From positions 1 through 44,709 of the forward strand of contig CANREE010000012.1 in assembly GCA_947629545.1 (NCBI GenBank): DNA of 44,709 nucleotides, written 5' to 3'. Numbering within the stretch: the first letter of the stretch is position 1; the number at the start of each line of letters is the position of its first letter. The notes under the pieces were generated by a model. The model did not search any database. It was not told where the DNA came from and saw only the letters and a program-made list of their open reading frames with translations. The DNA comes from an uncultured Lachnospiraceae bacterium. GTDB taxonomy: Bacteria > Bacillota > Clostridia > Lachnospirales > Lachnospiraceae. The position numbers were made by a program, and so were the translations under genes. Of this stretch, positions 32,216 through 39,935 are shown piece by piece.

Positions 32216-34330
32216 ATGAAATTCGAACCGAAAACACTGGATTACGATTTAAGTCCTTATACGGGACTGACGCGCGAGAGCTGGATTGAGGCGGGGACAT
32301 ACCTGATGGAAGGCATTTTCCGGAATATCAGGAACTTCGAGGATCCGGTGGTGATGCCGCGGCAGGATACGAAGGTGACCTATCCGCATTCGGCGGATGC
32401 GGTGTGGGAGCAGAAGGCGGAGTATTTCGAGGGGCTTGCGCGGTCATTTTTTATCGCGGCGCCGCTCATCCATGACAACCCGGACCTGACGGTCTGCGGC
32501 TACCGGATCCGGGATTATTATAAGGCCCATGTGCTGCGGGCCTGTACGAAGGGCGATCCGGTGTCGGTGGGCCGCTATGAGGAACTGCAGGAGATTTCGC
32601 AGGACGGAGAGCGGACCTTTCAGCAGACTGTGGAAACCTGCGCGCTCGTGATCTGCCTGTGGGTCAGCCGTGAAGAGATCTGGGACACCTATACGAAGGC
32701 GGAAAAGGACCTGATCGCGGAGTTTCTGACCGGCTACGCCCACGGCAATACGGTGCCGCAGAACTGGCGGCTGTTCAATATGCTGGATATGGCATTTCTG
32801 CATATGGAAGGCTATCCGGTGGATGAGGAGATCATGACGGAGCACGCGAAAGCGATCCTTAATTATTACGCGGGGGACGGCTGGTACCGAGACGGTCATT
32901 CGTTCGACTATTATTCCTGCTGGGCGTTTCAGGTGTACGCGCCGATCTGGAACCTCTGGTACGGCTATGCGCATGCACCCCTGCTGGCGGCGAAGTTTGA
33001 GGCGTATTCCAACAAGCTGATGGAGACCTACGCCGACTTCTTCGACCGGGACGGCTTCACCAATATGTGGGGGCGCAGCAATATTTACCGCAACGCGGCG
33101 ACCAGTGCCTTCGACGGGAACCTGCTGCTTCAGTCTCCGACGGCGGATCCGGGGCTTGCGAGGCGCATCTGTTCCGGGTCGCTGCTGCAGTTTCTGGGCC
33201 GGGATGATTTTCTTTATCAAGGCGTTCCGACCCTGGGCTTCTATGGGCAGTTCATGCCGCTGGTGCAGGGGTATTCGTGCGCGGAGTCGCCGTTCTGGCT
33301 GGGTAAGGCATTTCTCTGCCTGCATCTGGCGGCGGATCATCCGTTCTGGACGGCGCGGGAGAATAACGGAAGCTGGGAGGAGCCTGACGGGCAGCAGGTG
33401 AAGCAGACTGTGCTTGACGGCCCTGCGCTGTGCGTTACCAACCATCGGGCGAACGGCAGTACTGTGCTGCGTACCGGCAAGGTCGTAAAGGCGCCGGGGG
33501 ATATTCACGGGATGTGGAATTATTCGAAGCTGTGTTATCATACGAAGTATCCATGGGAGGCGGGGCCCGTGGGCGCGGATGTGCCGGCGGCCGTGGTCAC
33601 CAAAACGCCGGCGCTGTTCGCGCAGACCGTTCCCGCCGGCAGAGTCGAGTCTCAGCAGTATGTTCTGCTCGATAAAACCAGCGGGCAGTATGAGCGCTGC
33701 AATGTGACCTTCTGGAACGGCGTCAGGGACGGCGTGCTGTATCGCCGGCAGTTTTTCGATTATTCGCTGCAGAAGGAATGTCACTGGATGCATGCGATGG
33801 ATCTGGCGGACTTTCCGGTGCCCTACGGGATTCTGCGGGCGGACCGGCCGCGGCTGTATCGGCGGCCGGTGGAACTGACACTGGGCTCCTATGGCTTCCC
33901 GGATAACGGAACGGAGATGATCGGAAGGGAGTGCGAAACAGGCGATGGGACAGCGAAGGCGGTCATCCTGAAAGGCCGCGACTCACAGGGCCGCGCAAAA
34001 CAGCTTGCGATGACTGTCTATGGCGGCTGGACGGAGCTTTGGGTGACCGCGAGCCGCGGGACGAATCCGGATTCCGCAAAGTCGCTGATTGTCTGCGCGA
34101 AGGGCGCGTGGCAGAAGCGCTACGGCTGCCGGCCCGGCCTCCTGATTTCGCAGGTCATTACGAAGGAGAGCCATGAGGATTTCACGCCCGATGAGCTGTT
34201 CCCGATCGCAGCCGTTGCTTACACGGATCCGGACTGTCTGGGCATCTACGGGCCGGTGACGATCACATTAAAGAGCGGAGAGAAGAAAGTCATTGATTTT
34301 GAAGGAATCGAAGGGCAGCTTCTGTTATAG
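32216..34330 (+). CDS. DUF2264-domain protein (putative intracellular glycan-active enzyme)
   Basis: This 704-residue protein has no signal peptide. The N-terminal two-thirds match the DUF2264 family: TGLTRESWIEAGTYLMEG near the start, NWRLFNMLDMAFLHMEGY, and GDGWYRDGHSFDYYSCWAFQVYAP with Asp/His/Tyr residues typical of an (alpha/alpha)6 barrel. The C-terminal 250 residues are beta-rich. DUF2264 genes often lie among polysaccharide degradation genes; a lyase or hydrolase role is plausible but unproven. ATG 32216 was chosen because GGGAGGG lies eight bases upstream. It is divergent from the heparinase-like gene with a 164-bp shared promoter region. Confidence 0.85.
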   Translation: MKFEPKTLDYDLSPYTGLTRESWIEAGTYLMEGIFRNIRNFEDPVVMPRQDTKVTYPHSADAVWEQKAEYFEGLARSFFIAAPLIHDNPDLTVCGYRIRDYYKAHVLRACTKGDPVSVGRYEELQEISQDGERTFQQTVETCALVICLWVSREEIWDTYTKAEKDLIAEFLTGYAHGNTVPQNWRLFNMLDMAFLHMEGYPVDEEIMTEHAKAILNYYAGDGWYRDGHSFDYYSCWAFQVYAPIWNLWYGYAHAPLLAAKFEAYSNKLMETYADFFDRDGFTNMWGRSNIYRNAATSAFDGNLLLQSPTADPGLARRICSGSLLQFLGRDDFLYQGVPTLGFYGQFMPLVQGYSCAESPFWLGKAFLCLHLAADHPFWTARENNGSWEEPDGQQVKQTVLDGPALCVTNHRANGSTVLRTGKVVKAPGDIHGMWNYSKLCYHTKYPWEAGPVGADVPAAVVTKTPALFAQTVPAGRVESQQYVLLDKTSGQYERCNVTFWNGVRDGVLYRRQFFDYSLQKECHWMHAMDLADFPVPYGILRADRPRLYRRPVELTLGSYGFPDNGTEMIGRECETGDGTAKAVILKGRDSQGRAKQLAMTVYGGWTELWVTASRGTNPDSAKSLIVCAKGAWQKRYGCRPGLLISQVITKESHEDFTPDELFPIAAVAYTDPDCLGIYGPVTITLKSGEKKVIDFEGIEGQLLL

Positions 34331-34345
34331 AAGCTGCCCGGTTTT
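34313..34345. terminator. Terminator overlapping the DUF2264 stop codon
   Basis: GGGCAGCTTCT, loop GTTAT, AGAAGCTGCCC, then GGTTTT. The left arm is coding sequence and the TAG stop (34328-34330) lies at the loop/right-arm junction. Confidence 0.85.
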
Positions 34346-34381
34346 CCTGCGGAATTGATTTTCGGAAATGCAGGTTCGGAG

Positions 34382-35407
34382 TTATCTGCCGCTGTCGAGC
34401 GCCCGGATGAATTCCTCCACCCCGGCTTCCGTCGTCGCCCAGGAGGTGACGAGGCGGACGCTTCTGCGGTTTTCATCGATCTTTTTATCCGGCATGAAAA
34501 GGAAGTCCCTGCCGAGTCTTTCGATCATTTCATCTGTAAAAATGGGAAACAGCTGGTTGGTCTGCGGCGGGTAGGCGAATTCGTACCCGCGCGCGGCGAG
34601 CCCGTCGCGGAGTCTGGAAGCGCACGCGTTCGCATGGGCGGCCAGGTCGTAGAAAAGGCCGTCCGTGAACAGTTCCTCGAACTGGATTCCCAAAAGCCAG
34701 CCCTTCGCCAGCATCGCGCCCCGCTGCTTGATCAGGTAACGGAAATCCGCCTTCAGCGCGTCGTTAGTGATAACCAGGGCCTCGCCGAAGAGCGCGCCGT
34801 TCTTGGTGCCGCCGATATAGAAGACGTCCGTAAGCGCGGCGATGTCCGCTATCGTAAGGTCGTTGGCGGGGCTGGTCAGCGCGGCTCCCAGCCGGGCGCC
34901 GTCCAGAAACAAAAACAGGCCGTTCTGCCGGCAGAAATCCGAAATCGCTGTCAGTTCCGCCTTCGTGTACACCGTTCCGACCTCCGTCGAGTCGGAGAGA
35001 TAGACCATCTTTGGCTGCACCATGTGCTCGTCCATATGGGCGTCAAGGATGGTCCGGATTCCTTCCGGCGTCAGCTTTCCGTTGGCGGTCGGCGGCGTCA
35101 ACACCTTATGGCCGGAGGCCTCCACCGCGCCGGTCTCGTGGACATTGATATGCCCGGTCGCGGCTGCAATCACCGCCTGATGGGGCCTGAGCGCGGCGGC
35201 GATCACGGCGGAATTGGTCTGGGTGCCGCCTACCAGGATATGCACGTCGGCGTCGGCCCGGCCGGTCTCTGCACGGATCAGACTGACGGCATGCGCCGTG
35301 TGCCGGTCCATGCTGTAACCGTCATTCTGTTCCAGATTGGTCTCTGTCAGGGCCTTCAGGATGCGCGGATGCGCCCCCTCGCTATAGTCGTTATTGAAAC
35401 TGTACAT
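34382..35407 (-). CDS. Threonine aldolase-like PLP enzyme
   Basis: This 341-residue fold-type I enzyme resembles low-specificity L-threonine aldolases (beta-eliminating lyase family). It starts FNNDYSEGAHPRILKAL, has GGTQTNSAVI for cofactor phosphate, Asp169 (FLDGARLGAAL) and the Schiff-base Lys202 in YIGGTKNGALFGE. The reaction is threonine or allo-threonine to glycine and acetaldehyde, or a related retro-aldol cleavage of a beta-hydroxy amino acid. GGAGGATAAG precedes ATG 35407. It is the last gene of a minus-strand run from 39.7 kb and starts 62 bp after the transporter pair. Confidence 0.9.
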   Translation of the reverse strand: MYSFNNDYSEGAHPRILKALTETNLEQNDGYSMDRHTAHAVSLIRAETGRADADVHILVGGTQTNSAVIAAALRPHQAVIAAATGHINVHETGAVEASGHKVLTPPTANGKLTPEGIRTILDAHMDEHMVQPKMVYLSDSTEVGTVYTKAELTAISDFCRQNGLFLFLDGARLGAALTSPANDLTIADIAALTDVFYIGGTKNGALFGEALVITNDALKADFRYLIKQRGAMLAKGWLLGIQFEELFTDGLFYDLAAHANACASRLRDGLAARGYEFAYPPQTNQLFPIFTDEMIERLGRDFLFMPDKKIDENRRSVRLVTSWATTEAGVEEFIRALDSGR

Positions 35408-35469
35408 CGTCTTATCCTCCGGATTGATTATGATTTACGGGATGGGCGAAAAGCGGAAAAGCTCCCGTC

Positions 35470-36045
35470 TCAGCCCATCAGCCGCGTGGCTGCGCAGACA
35501 AGCGTTTCGCACACGCCGCAGAGAACCATGACGAGAATCGGATGAAATTTTGCCCTGCGCAGCAAAAGCAGGGCTACTGCGAAATAGCAGATCATCCGCA
35601 GATTGATCTGCGCGGGTTCGGCGGAAATGACGCCGCCCACGAAGAAGGCGGAGATCAGGATCGTGACTCCGGCCTTTGCGATCATGGCGACGACGGCCGG
35701 GCGAAGCGACGCGAGCGTCTTCTGAAGCAGGCTGAGGCCGCGGAAGCGGGTGTAGAGAAACGCCAGCAGCGTGACGAAGACGCAGGACGGCAGGATGCAG
35801 CCCAGTGTAGCGGCAATGGCGCCGGACGTTCCGGCGACCTGGGTTCCGACGAAGGTGGCCGCATTGATTGCGATCGGACCCGGCGTCATTTCCGCGATCG
35901 TCACGAGGTCGGCGAAGGTATCCGCGGTGATCCACTGATGAATGGTGATGACCTGTTCTTCAATGAGCGGCATCGCGGCGTAGCCGCCGCCGAAACTGAA
36001 GGCGCCGATCTGAAGAAAGCTCAGGAATAACTGCAGACAGATCAT
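35470..36045 (-). CDS. Chromate-transporter family protein, second half-size subunit
   Basis: This 191-residue membrane protein is a CHR-family half-transporter. The signature FGGGYAAMPLIEEQVI is near the N-terminus, followed by IAEMTPGPIAINAATFVGT. Its start ATG overlaps the TGA stop of the preceding half-gene (ATGA), and GGGAGAAG lies upstream, so the two are translationally coupled and probably form a heterodimer. Despite the name, the natural substrate of such pairs in gut anaerobes is unknown. Confidence 0.88.
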   Translation of the reverse strand: MICLQLFLSFLQIGAFSFGGGYAAMPLIEEQVITIHQWITADTFADLVTIAEMTPGPIAINAATFVGTQVAGTSGAIAATLGCILPSCVFVTLLAFLYTRFRGLSLLQKTLASLRPAVVAMIAKAGVTILISAFFVGGVISAEPAQINLRMICYFAVALLLLRRAKFHPILVMVLCGVCETLVCAATRLMG

Positions 36046-36614
36046 GCGTCTTCTCCCTTCCGGACGGACAGGACGGCGCGAATCGCGCCGAAGGCCGCCG
36101 TCACAAGGATGATCCATATGACATTGACATGCAGGAAATAAGCGGCGCAGAACGCGGCGGCCATGATCAGGATATTGATCCGGTCCCCGGTGTCTGCCAC
36201 AGTTTTTCCCATATCATAGACGACGGATACAATGACCGCCCCCACCCCCGCTTTCATACCGCCCAGCATGGCCGCAGCATAAGGGTTGGCGGAAAATGAG
36301 CTGTAACAGAGGGAGATCAGCGACAGGATCACCATGGGCGGCAGGACAGCGCCCAGAACGGAGACAAGGACGCCGGGAAGACCGGCGAGCTTGAAGCCGA
36401 CGACGATCGCGCCGTTTACGGCGATGGCTCCGGGTGAGGACTGGGCGATGGCGACCAGATCCAGCATTTCTTCCTCATCGATCCAGTGGTACTGATCGAC
36501 GAATTTATTCTTCAGGAGGGACACAATGACGTATCCGCCGCCGAAGGTAAACGTGCTGAGGTAGAGCGTGGATGCAAACAGCCTCAGAAGCACGTTTCTT
36601 TTCGCCTGCCCCAT
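36042..36614 (-). CDS. Chromate-transporter family protein, first half-size subunit
   Basis: This 190-residue half-transporter has FTFGGGYVIVSLLKNKFV and the paired motif VAIAQSSPGAIAVNGAIVVG, then four to five further helices. It is upstream of and overlaps its partner gene by four bases. GAAAGGGGAC precedes ATG 36614. It starts 44 bp after the ATP-grasp gene, and could export a product made by the upstream enzymes; this is inference from position only. Confidence 0.88.
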   Translation of the reverse strand: MGQAKRNVLLRLFASTLYLSTFTFGGGYVIVSLLKNKFVDQYHWIDEEEMLDLVAIAQSSPGAIAVNGAIVVGFKLAGLPGVLVSVLGAVLPPMVILSLISLCYSSFSANPYAAAMLGGMKAGVGAVIVSVVYDMGKTVADTGDRINILIMAAAFCAAYFLHVNVIWIILVTAAFGAIRAVLSVRKGEDA

Positions 36615-36658
36615 GATTTGCCGTCCCCTTTCTTATGATGCGGTAAGGCCCCGTCTGT

Positions 36659-37855
36659 TTATTCCCTGCACTCCAGCACATCCTTATAAAACTGATTCAG
36701 TTCCTCTTCGCTGTCGCAGAGCACCAGATACATCTGGTTGCCCATGGCGCCGGAGAGGGCGTCGGGGATGCGGTCAACCATCTTCATCTTCGCGCCGTAT
36801 TTGGCCATGATGTCCTCGTGACTCATGACGAAGTTCTTGCCGTCGCGGCGGCCGGCGAAGGCGCAGAAGGCGTGCTTGCCCACCGGCATCGTGGAGCGGT
36901 CGAAGGCGATCATATCGGCCCAGATCTTATAAACATTGGTGGAGTGGGCGAAATTGATCATGTCCGGCGTGAAGCCGCCGCAGGGGCGCATGTTGACCTC
37001 CAGGGCCATGATGTCGCCTTTCTTGCCCAGTCCCTTCTGATCCTGCTGCAGACGGAAGAACTCAAAATGCACGAAACGGCTCCTGACGCCGAAGCTCTTG
37101 ACTGTGGCGCGGCCGGCGGCGCGGGTGTCGTCGGGCAGATCCTTGACGATATAGTAGACGGAGTTGTCAGCATTATTCACGATGTCCATGATGGAGACGG
37201 GGGACACATTGCCGGTCTCGAACATGGGCTCGCCGTTGGAATCAATGATGGCGTCGTAGGAGTTGACCGCGCCGTAGACGAATTCCTCCATGATATAGGG
37301 AACGCCGGGGATCTTCGTGTCGAAGAATTTCTGCAGTTCCTCGTCGTTTGAGATCTTGTGGGTGTCGGAAGCGCCGACGCCGTTGTCCGGCTTGGCGACG
37401 ACCGGATAGCCCACCTTCTTAATGAAGGACTTGCAGCCCGCGTAGTCGTCCACCAGATGGTAGCGGGCGGTGACAATGCCGGCCTTCTTATAGTATTCCT
37501 TCATTTTGGATTTGTATTTGATGCGGGAGATATCGGATGCCTGGAAACCGCTCTGGATGTTGAAATCCGTGCGGAACCGGGCGTCGCGCTCCAGCCAGTA
37601 CTCGTTGTTGGACTCCAGCCAGTCGATGCGGCCGTATTTGAAGATGAAAAATGCGATGGCGCGGTAGACCTCGTCGTCATTTTCCAGGCTGGACACCTTG
37701 TAATACTCATTCAGGCTGTTCTTCAAGTCGCCGGTCAGCTCGTCGTAAGGGGCGTCGCCGATGCCTAAGACGTTCATGCCGTTATTCTTCAGCTCCCGGC
37801 AGAACTGCCAGTAGTTGGTGGGGAAATTCGGCGAGATAAATACTACGTTTTTCAT
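36659..37855 (-). CDS. ATP-grasp carboxylate-amine (or -thiol) ligase of unknown substrate
   Basis: This 398-residue soluble protein has an N-terminal Rossmann-like preATP domain (VVFISPNFPTNYWQFCREL). The ATP-grasp core follows with Lys155 in GYPVVAKPDNGVGASDT, the hinge PYIMEEFVYG and the metal-binding MALEVNMRPCGG. Such enzymes join a carboxylate to an amine via an acyl phosphate. The family contains peptide and amino-acid ligases, but I cannot name the substrate. GAGGAGG lies about 10 bases before ATG 37855. The gene sits between the two esterases and the transporter pair. Confidence 0.88.
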   Translation of the reverse strand: MKNVVFISPNFPTNYWQFCRELKNNGMNVLGIGDAPYDELTGDLKNSLNEYYKVSSLENDDEVYRAIAFFIFKYGRIDWLESNNEYWLERDARFRTDFNIQSGFQASDISRIKYKSKMKEYYKKAGIVTARYHLVDDYAGCKSFIKKVGYPVVAKPDNGVGASDTHKISNDEELQKFFDTKIPGVPYIMEEFVYGAVNSYDAIIDSNGEPMFETGNVSPVSIMDIVNNADNSVYYIVKDLPDDTRAAGRATVKSFGVRSRFVHFEFFRLQQDQKGLGKKGDIMALEVNMRPCGGFTPDMINFAHSTNVYKIWADMIAFDRSTMPVGKHAFCAFAGRRDGKNFVMSHEDIMAKYGAKMKMVDRIPDALSGAMGNQMYLVLCDSEEELNQFYKDVLECRE

Positions 37856-37982
37856 TTTTTCATATCCTCCTCGTGATGGTTTACTGTTTTATCTGAAATG
37901 AAGATGAATTGGCGGGATCACAGCTGTATATGTGACGCCGGTTTTCACCTGCATCGGTTCAACGTATTGAATCAAAGTGGGG

Positions 37983-38013
37983 AATCTCCATCCGTTGAAA
38001 CGGAGTGGAGATT
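37983..38013. terminator. Hairpin between the second esterase and the ATP-grasp gene
   Basis: AATCTCCATCCGTT faces AACGGAGTGGAGATT with one bulge, directly after the esterase stop codon. No T run follows on the minus strand, so it is more likely a processing or attenuation hairpin than a full stop. Confidence 0.5.
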
Positions 38014-38019
38014 TCAGGC

Positions 38020-38778
38020 TCATCCCATGTCCAGCAGATACGGCGCAAAATACACGACCTGCTTATACCACCAGTCCCAGTCGTGGGCGCAGTCGTAACC
38101 CCAGTAATCGACCCAGGCATAGATCTCCTTCCAGTCCAGAATGCCGTGGAGCTGCCGGGTGGAATCGGGCATCTCCCACGGGCCCTGGCCCACACAGATC
38201 ACTGCTTTGTGCTTGTTGTACTTGGCGATATAGGGATGGTCGGTGGGCATATTGGCCAGGTAATGAACCGGCGAATTCAGATAGACCAGATCGTCCATAT
38301 AGGCGCCGAAGCCGTATTCGGCCGTATAGATACCGGACAGCGCCAGCAGACGGTCGAAGACGTCCGGCCACCGGAAATAGAAGTTCACCGCGTGGGTGGC
38401 GCCCAGACTGCTGCCGAATACCATGACGCCGGGCAGTTCGTCCCAGCCATTGCGTTCCATGGCCATATAGCGAATTTTCTGGGCGGCCTCGCCGACCACA
38501 TACTGGTTCCACGCCTCGTGGCGCTCGATGCGCCGCCGCGGGTCGCCATTTGTATCGGACCAGGTCTCCTGGTCCATCGTGTCGACAGATAGCACCATCA
38601 GCTTGCCGCTCTCGATCCATGGCCCCCAGGTGCCCGCCATGTGGAAATTCTCGAAATCATAGAAGCGCCCGTTCTGGCAGGGGATATAGATCATCGGGCG
38701 GCCGGCGTGGCCGTAGACTTTGCATTCCATATCACGGCCCAGGGCCGGGCTGTATTCCTTGAAATACTGTGTCTCCAT
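38020..38778 (-). CDS. PF00756-type alpha/beta-hydrolase esterase (second of two)
   Basis: This 252-residue cytoplasmic esterase has nucleophile Ser124 in VMVFGSSLGATHAV, a likely catalytic Asp in the following lid/strand region and His in YDCAHDWDWWYKQ near the C-terminus. The N-terminal half (MIYIPCQNGRFYDFENF) fits esterase D/S-formylglutathione-hydrolase-like folds. ATG 38778 follows AAGGAGA; a longer in-frame start at 38814 would add an Arg-rich tail before that ribosome site. Paralogous in fold to the next upstream esterase but only distantly similar. Confidence 0.85.
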   Translation of the reverse strand: METQYFKEYSPALGRDMECKVYGHAGRPMIYIPCQNGRFYDFENFHMAGTWGPWIESGKLMVLSVDTMDQETWSDTNGDPRRRIERHEAWNQYVVGEAAQKIRYMAMERNGWDELPGVMVFGSSLGATHAVNFYFRWPDVFDRLLALSGIYTAEYGFGAYMDDLVYLNSPVHYLANMPTDHPYIAKYNKHKAVICVGQGPWEMPDSTRQLHGILDWKEIYAWVDYWGYDCAHDWDWWYKQVVYFAPYLLDMG

Positions 38779-38946
38779 AAATGTCTCCTTCCTGCGCCGG
38801 ATGCGGCGCGGCATTTGAGTTCCATGCCTTGAAAATGTGTTTCAGCGCGAACGTGTTATTGCTTTCCCACGAAGCAGAACAGCAGTCAATCCGTTCATTG
38901 CAGAATGGTGTTCTATTCTGACAGAGCGTTTTCACCGGGATTCACT

Positions 38947-39711
38947 TTATAAGTCATATAATAATGTTTCCATGAAAAATGGAATCTGCTTCTCCCAGCT
39001 TGCTTCGCTGTGATCTCCATTTGGCACGATGCGCGTCGAGAGCCAGATTCCGCGGTCCAAAAGCATCCCGGAAACCTTCTTGAACTGCTTCTCCATGCCG
39101 ATGTGGTTCTTCATTTCTTCGGAGCCGTAGTCCATGTAAACGACGGTGCCGGGCCGAATGTCGGTCCGCCTGATCATGTGCTCGATCCCCGCGGGATTCG
39201 TCCAGAGGGAGGGCGAGAGCGCCGCTGCCCTGGAGAAATACCGGTTATAGGCGGTCACCGCGTAGAGGCTCATGAGTCCGCCCATGGAGCTGCCTGCGAT
39301 GAAGGTGTGTTTCCGGTCGGGAAGCGTGCGGTAGTTCCGGTCGATATAGGCCTTGAAGGAGCGGATCATCCACCGCATGGTGGCGCGCCCGCGTCCGGTG
39401 ATATTGCCGAAGTGGACGTCCTTAAAGGAAAACGGCGAGTATTCGCTGAGCCGTCCGTTGTCCGGATGGTGGTTGCATTCGACGGCCGCGATGATCAGTT
39501 CCGTCTCCGAGAATTCCATGTATTCCGTCATGCCCCAGGACTTGCCGTAGGTGGCGTCCTCGTCGAAGAAGACATTATGTCCGTCGAACATGTAGAGAAC
39601 CGGGTAGCGCCGGTCCGGCTCGTGCAGGTAGGACTCCGGCAGGTAAATATAAGCGCGCCGCGGCTCGTCGCCGGTCAGCTCCGGAATTGTGACATCCCAA
39701 ACTTCAACCAT
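38947..39711 (-). CDS. PF00756-type alpha/beta-hydrolase esterase (first of two)
   Basis: This 254-residue soluble esterase has an N-terminal RAYIYLPESY and YPVLYMFDGHNVFFD (oxyanion region), nucleophile Ser142 in FIAGSSMGGLMSLYA and a catalytic His in VPNGDHSEASWEKQIPFF. It resembles the esterase D/Fes/IroE and feruloyl-esterase-like group. No signal peptide. GGGGGAAAG precedes ATG 39711. It is the first gene of the run esterase, esterase, ATP-grasp, transporter pair, aldolase. Substrate unknown; acyl-sugar or peptidyl esters are possible. Confidence 0.87.
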   Translation of the reverse strand: MVEVWDVTIPELTGDEPRRAYIYLPESYLHEPDRRYPVLYMFDGHNVFFDEDATYGKSWGMTEYMEFSETELIIAAVECNHHPDNGRLSEYSPFSFKDVHFGNITGRGRATMRWMIRSFKAYIDRNYRTLPDRKHTFIAGSSMGGLMSLYAVTAYNRYFSRAAALSPSLWTNPAGIEHMIRRTDIRPGTVVYMDYGSEEMKNHIGMEKQFKKVSGMLLDRGIWLSTRIVPNGDHSEASWEKQIPFFMETLLYDL

Positions 39712-39754
39712 GATTGCTTTCCCCCAGTGGTGGAATCGTTGATTTTACGTGGTT

Positions 39755-39783
39755 AATATACCATAGAGGAAGGAAAATGGCAA
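39755..39783 (-). promoter_or_regulatory. Promoter of the esterase/ATP-grasp operon
   Basis: On the minus strand TTGCCA (39778-39783), 17 bp, TATATT (39755-39760), with TGG immediately before the -10. Confidence 0.7.
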
Positions 39784-39860
39784 GGAGATTCTTCCCGGAC
39801 CAGGCGCTGTCCGCCGGCAGAAAAAGTGTATTTTTTCACTGGACGAAAATCGCTCCCTGA

Positions 39861-39869
39861 TGTTATACT
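39861..39869 (+). promoter_or_regulatory. Extended -10 promoter of the GH3 gene
   Basis: TGTTATACT gives a TGn-TATACT extended -10 (39861-39869). The upstream TGGACG (39840-39845) is a poor -35 at 18 bp. Confidence 0.5.
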
Positions 39870-39935
39870 ATTTTCTATAGGGGGATTTCTTATCCGCCGG
39901 CTCAGGCGGAAAATAAAACGAAAGGAGAAGGTACC

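Noticed and set aside
32444-33793. 449-codon minus-strand frame opposite the DUF2264 gene
   Set aside because: Arg/His/Leu-rich shadow frame with no family resemblance.
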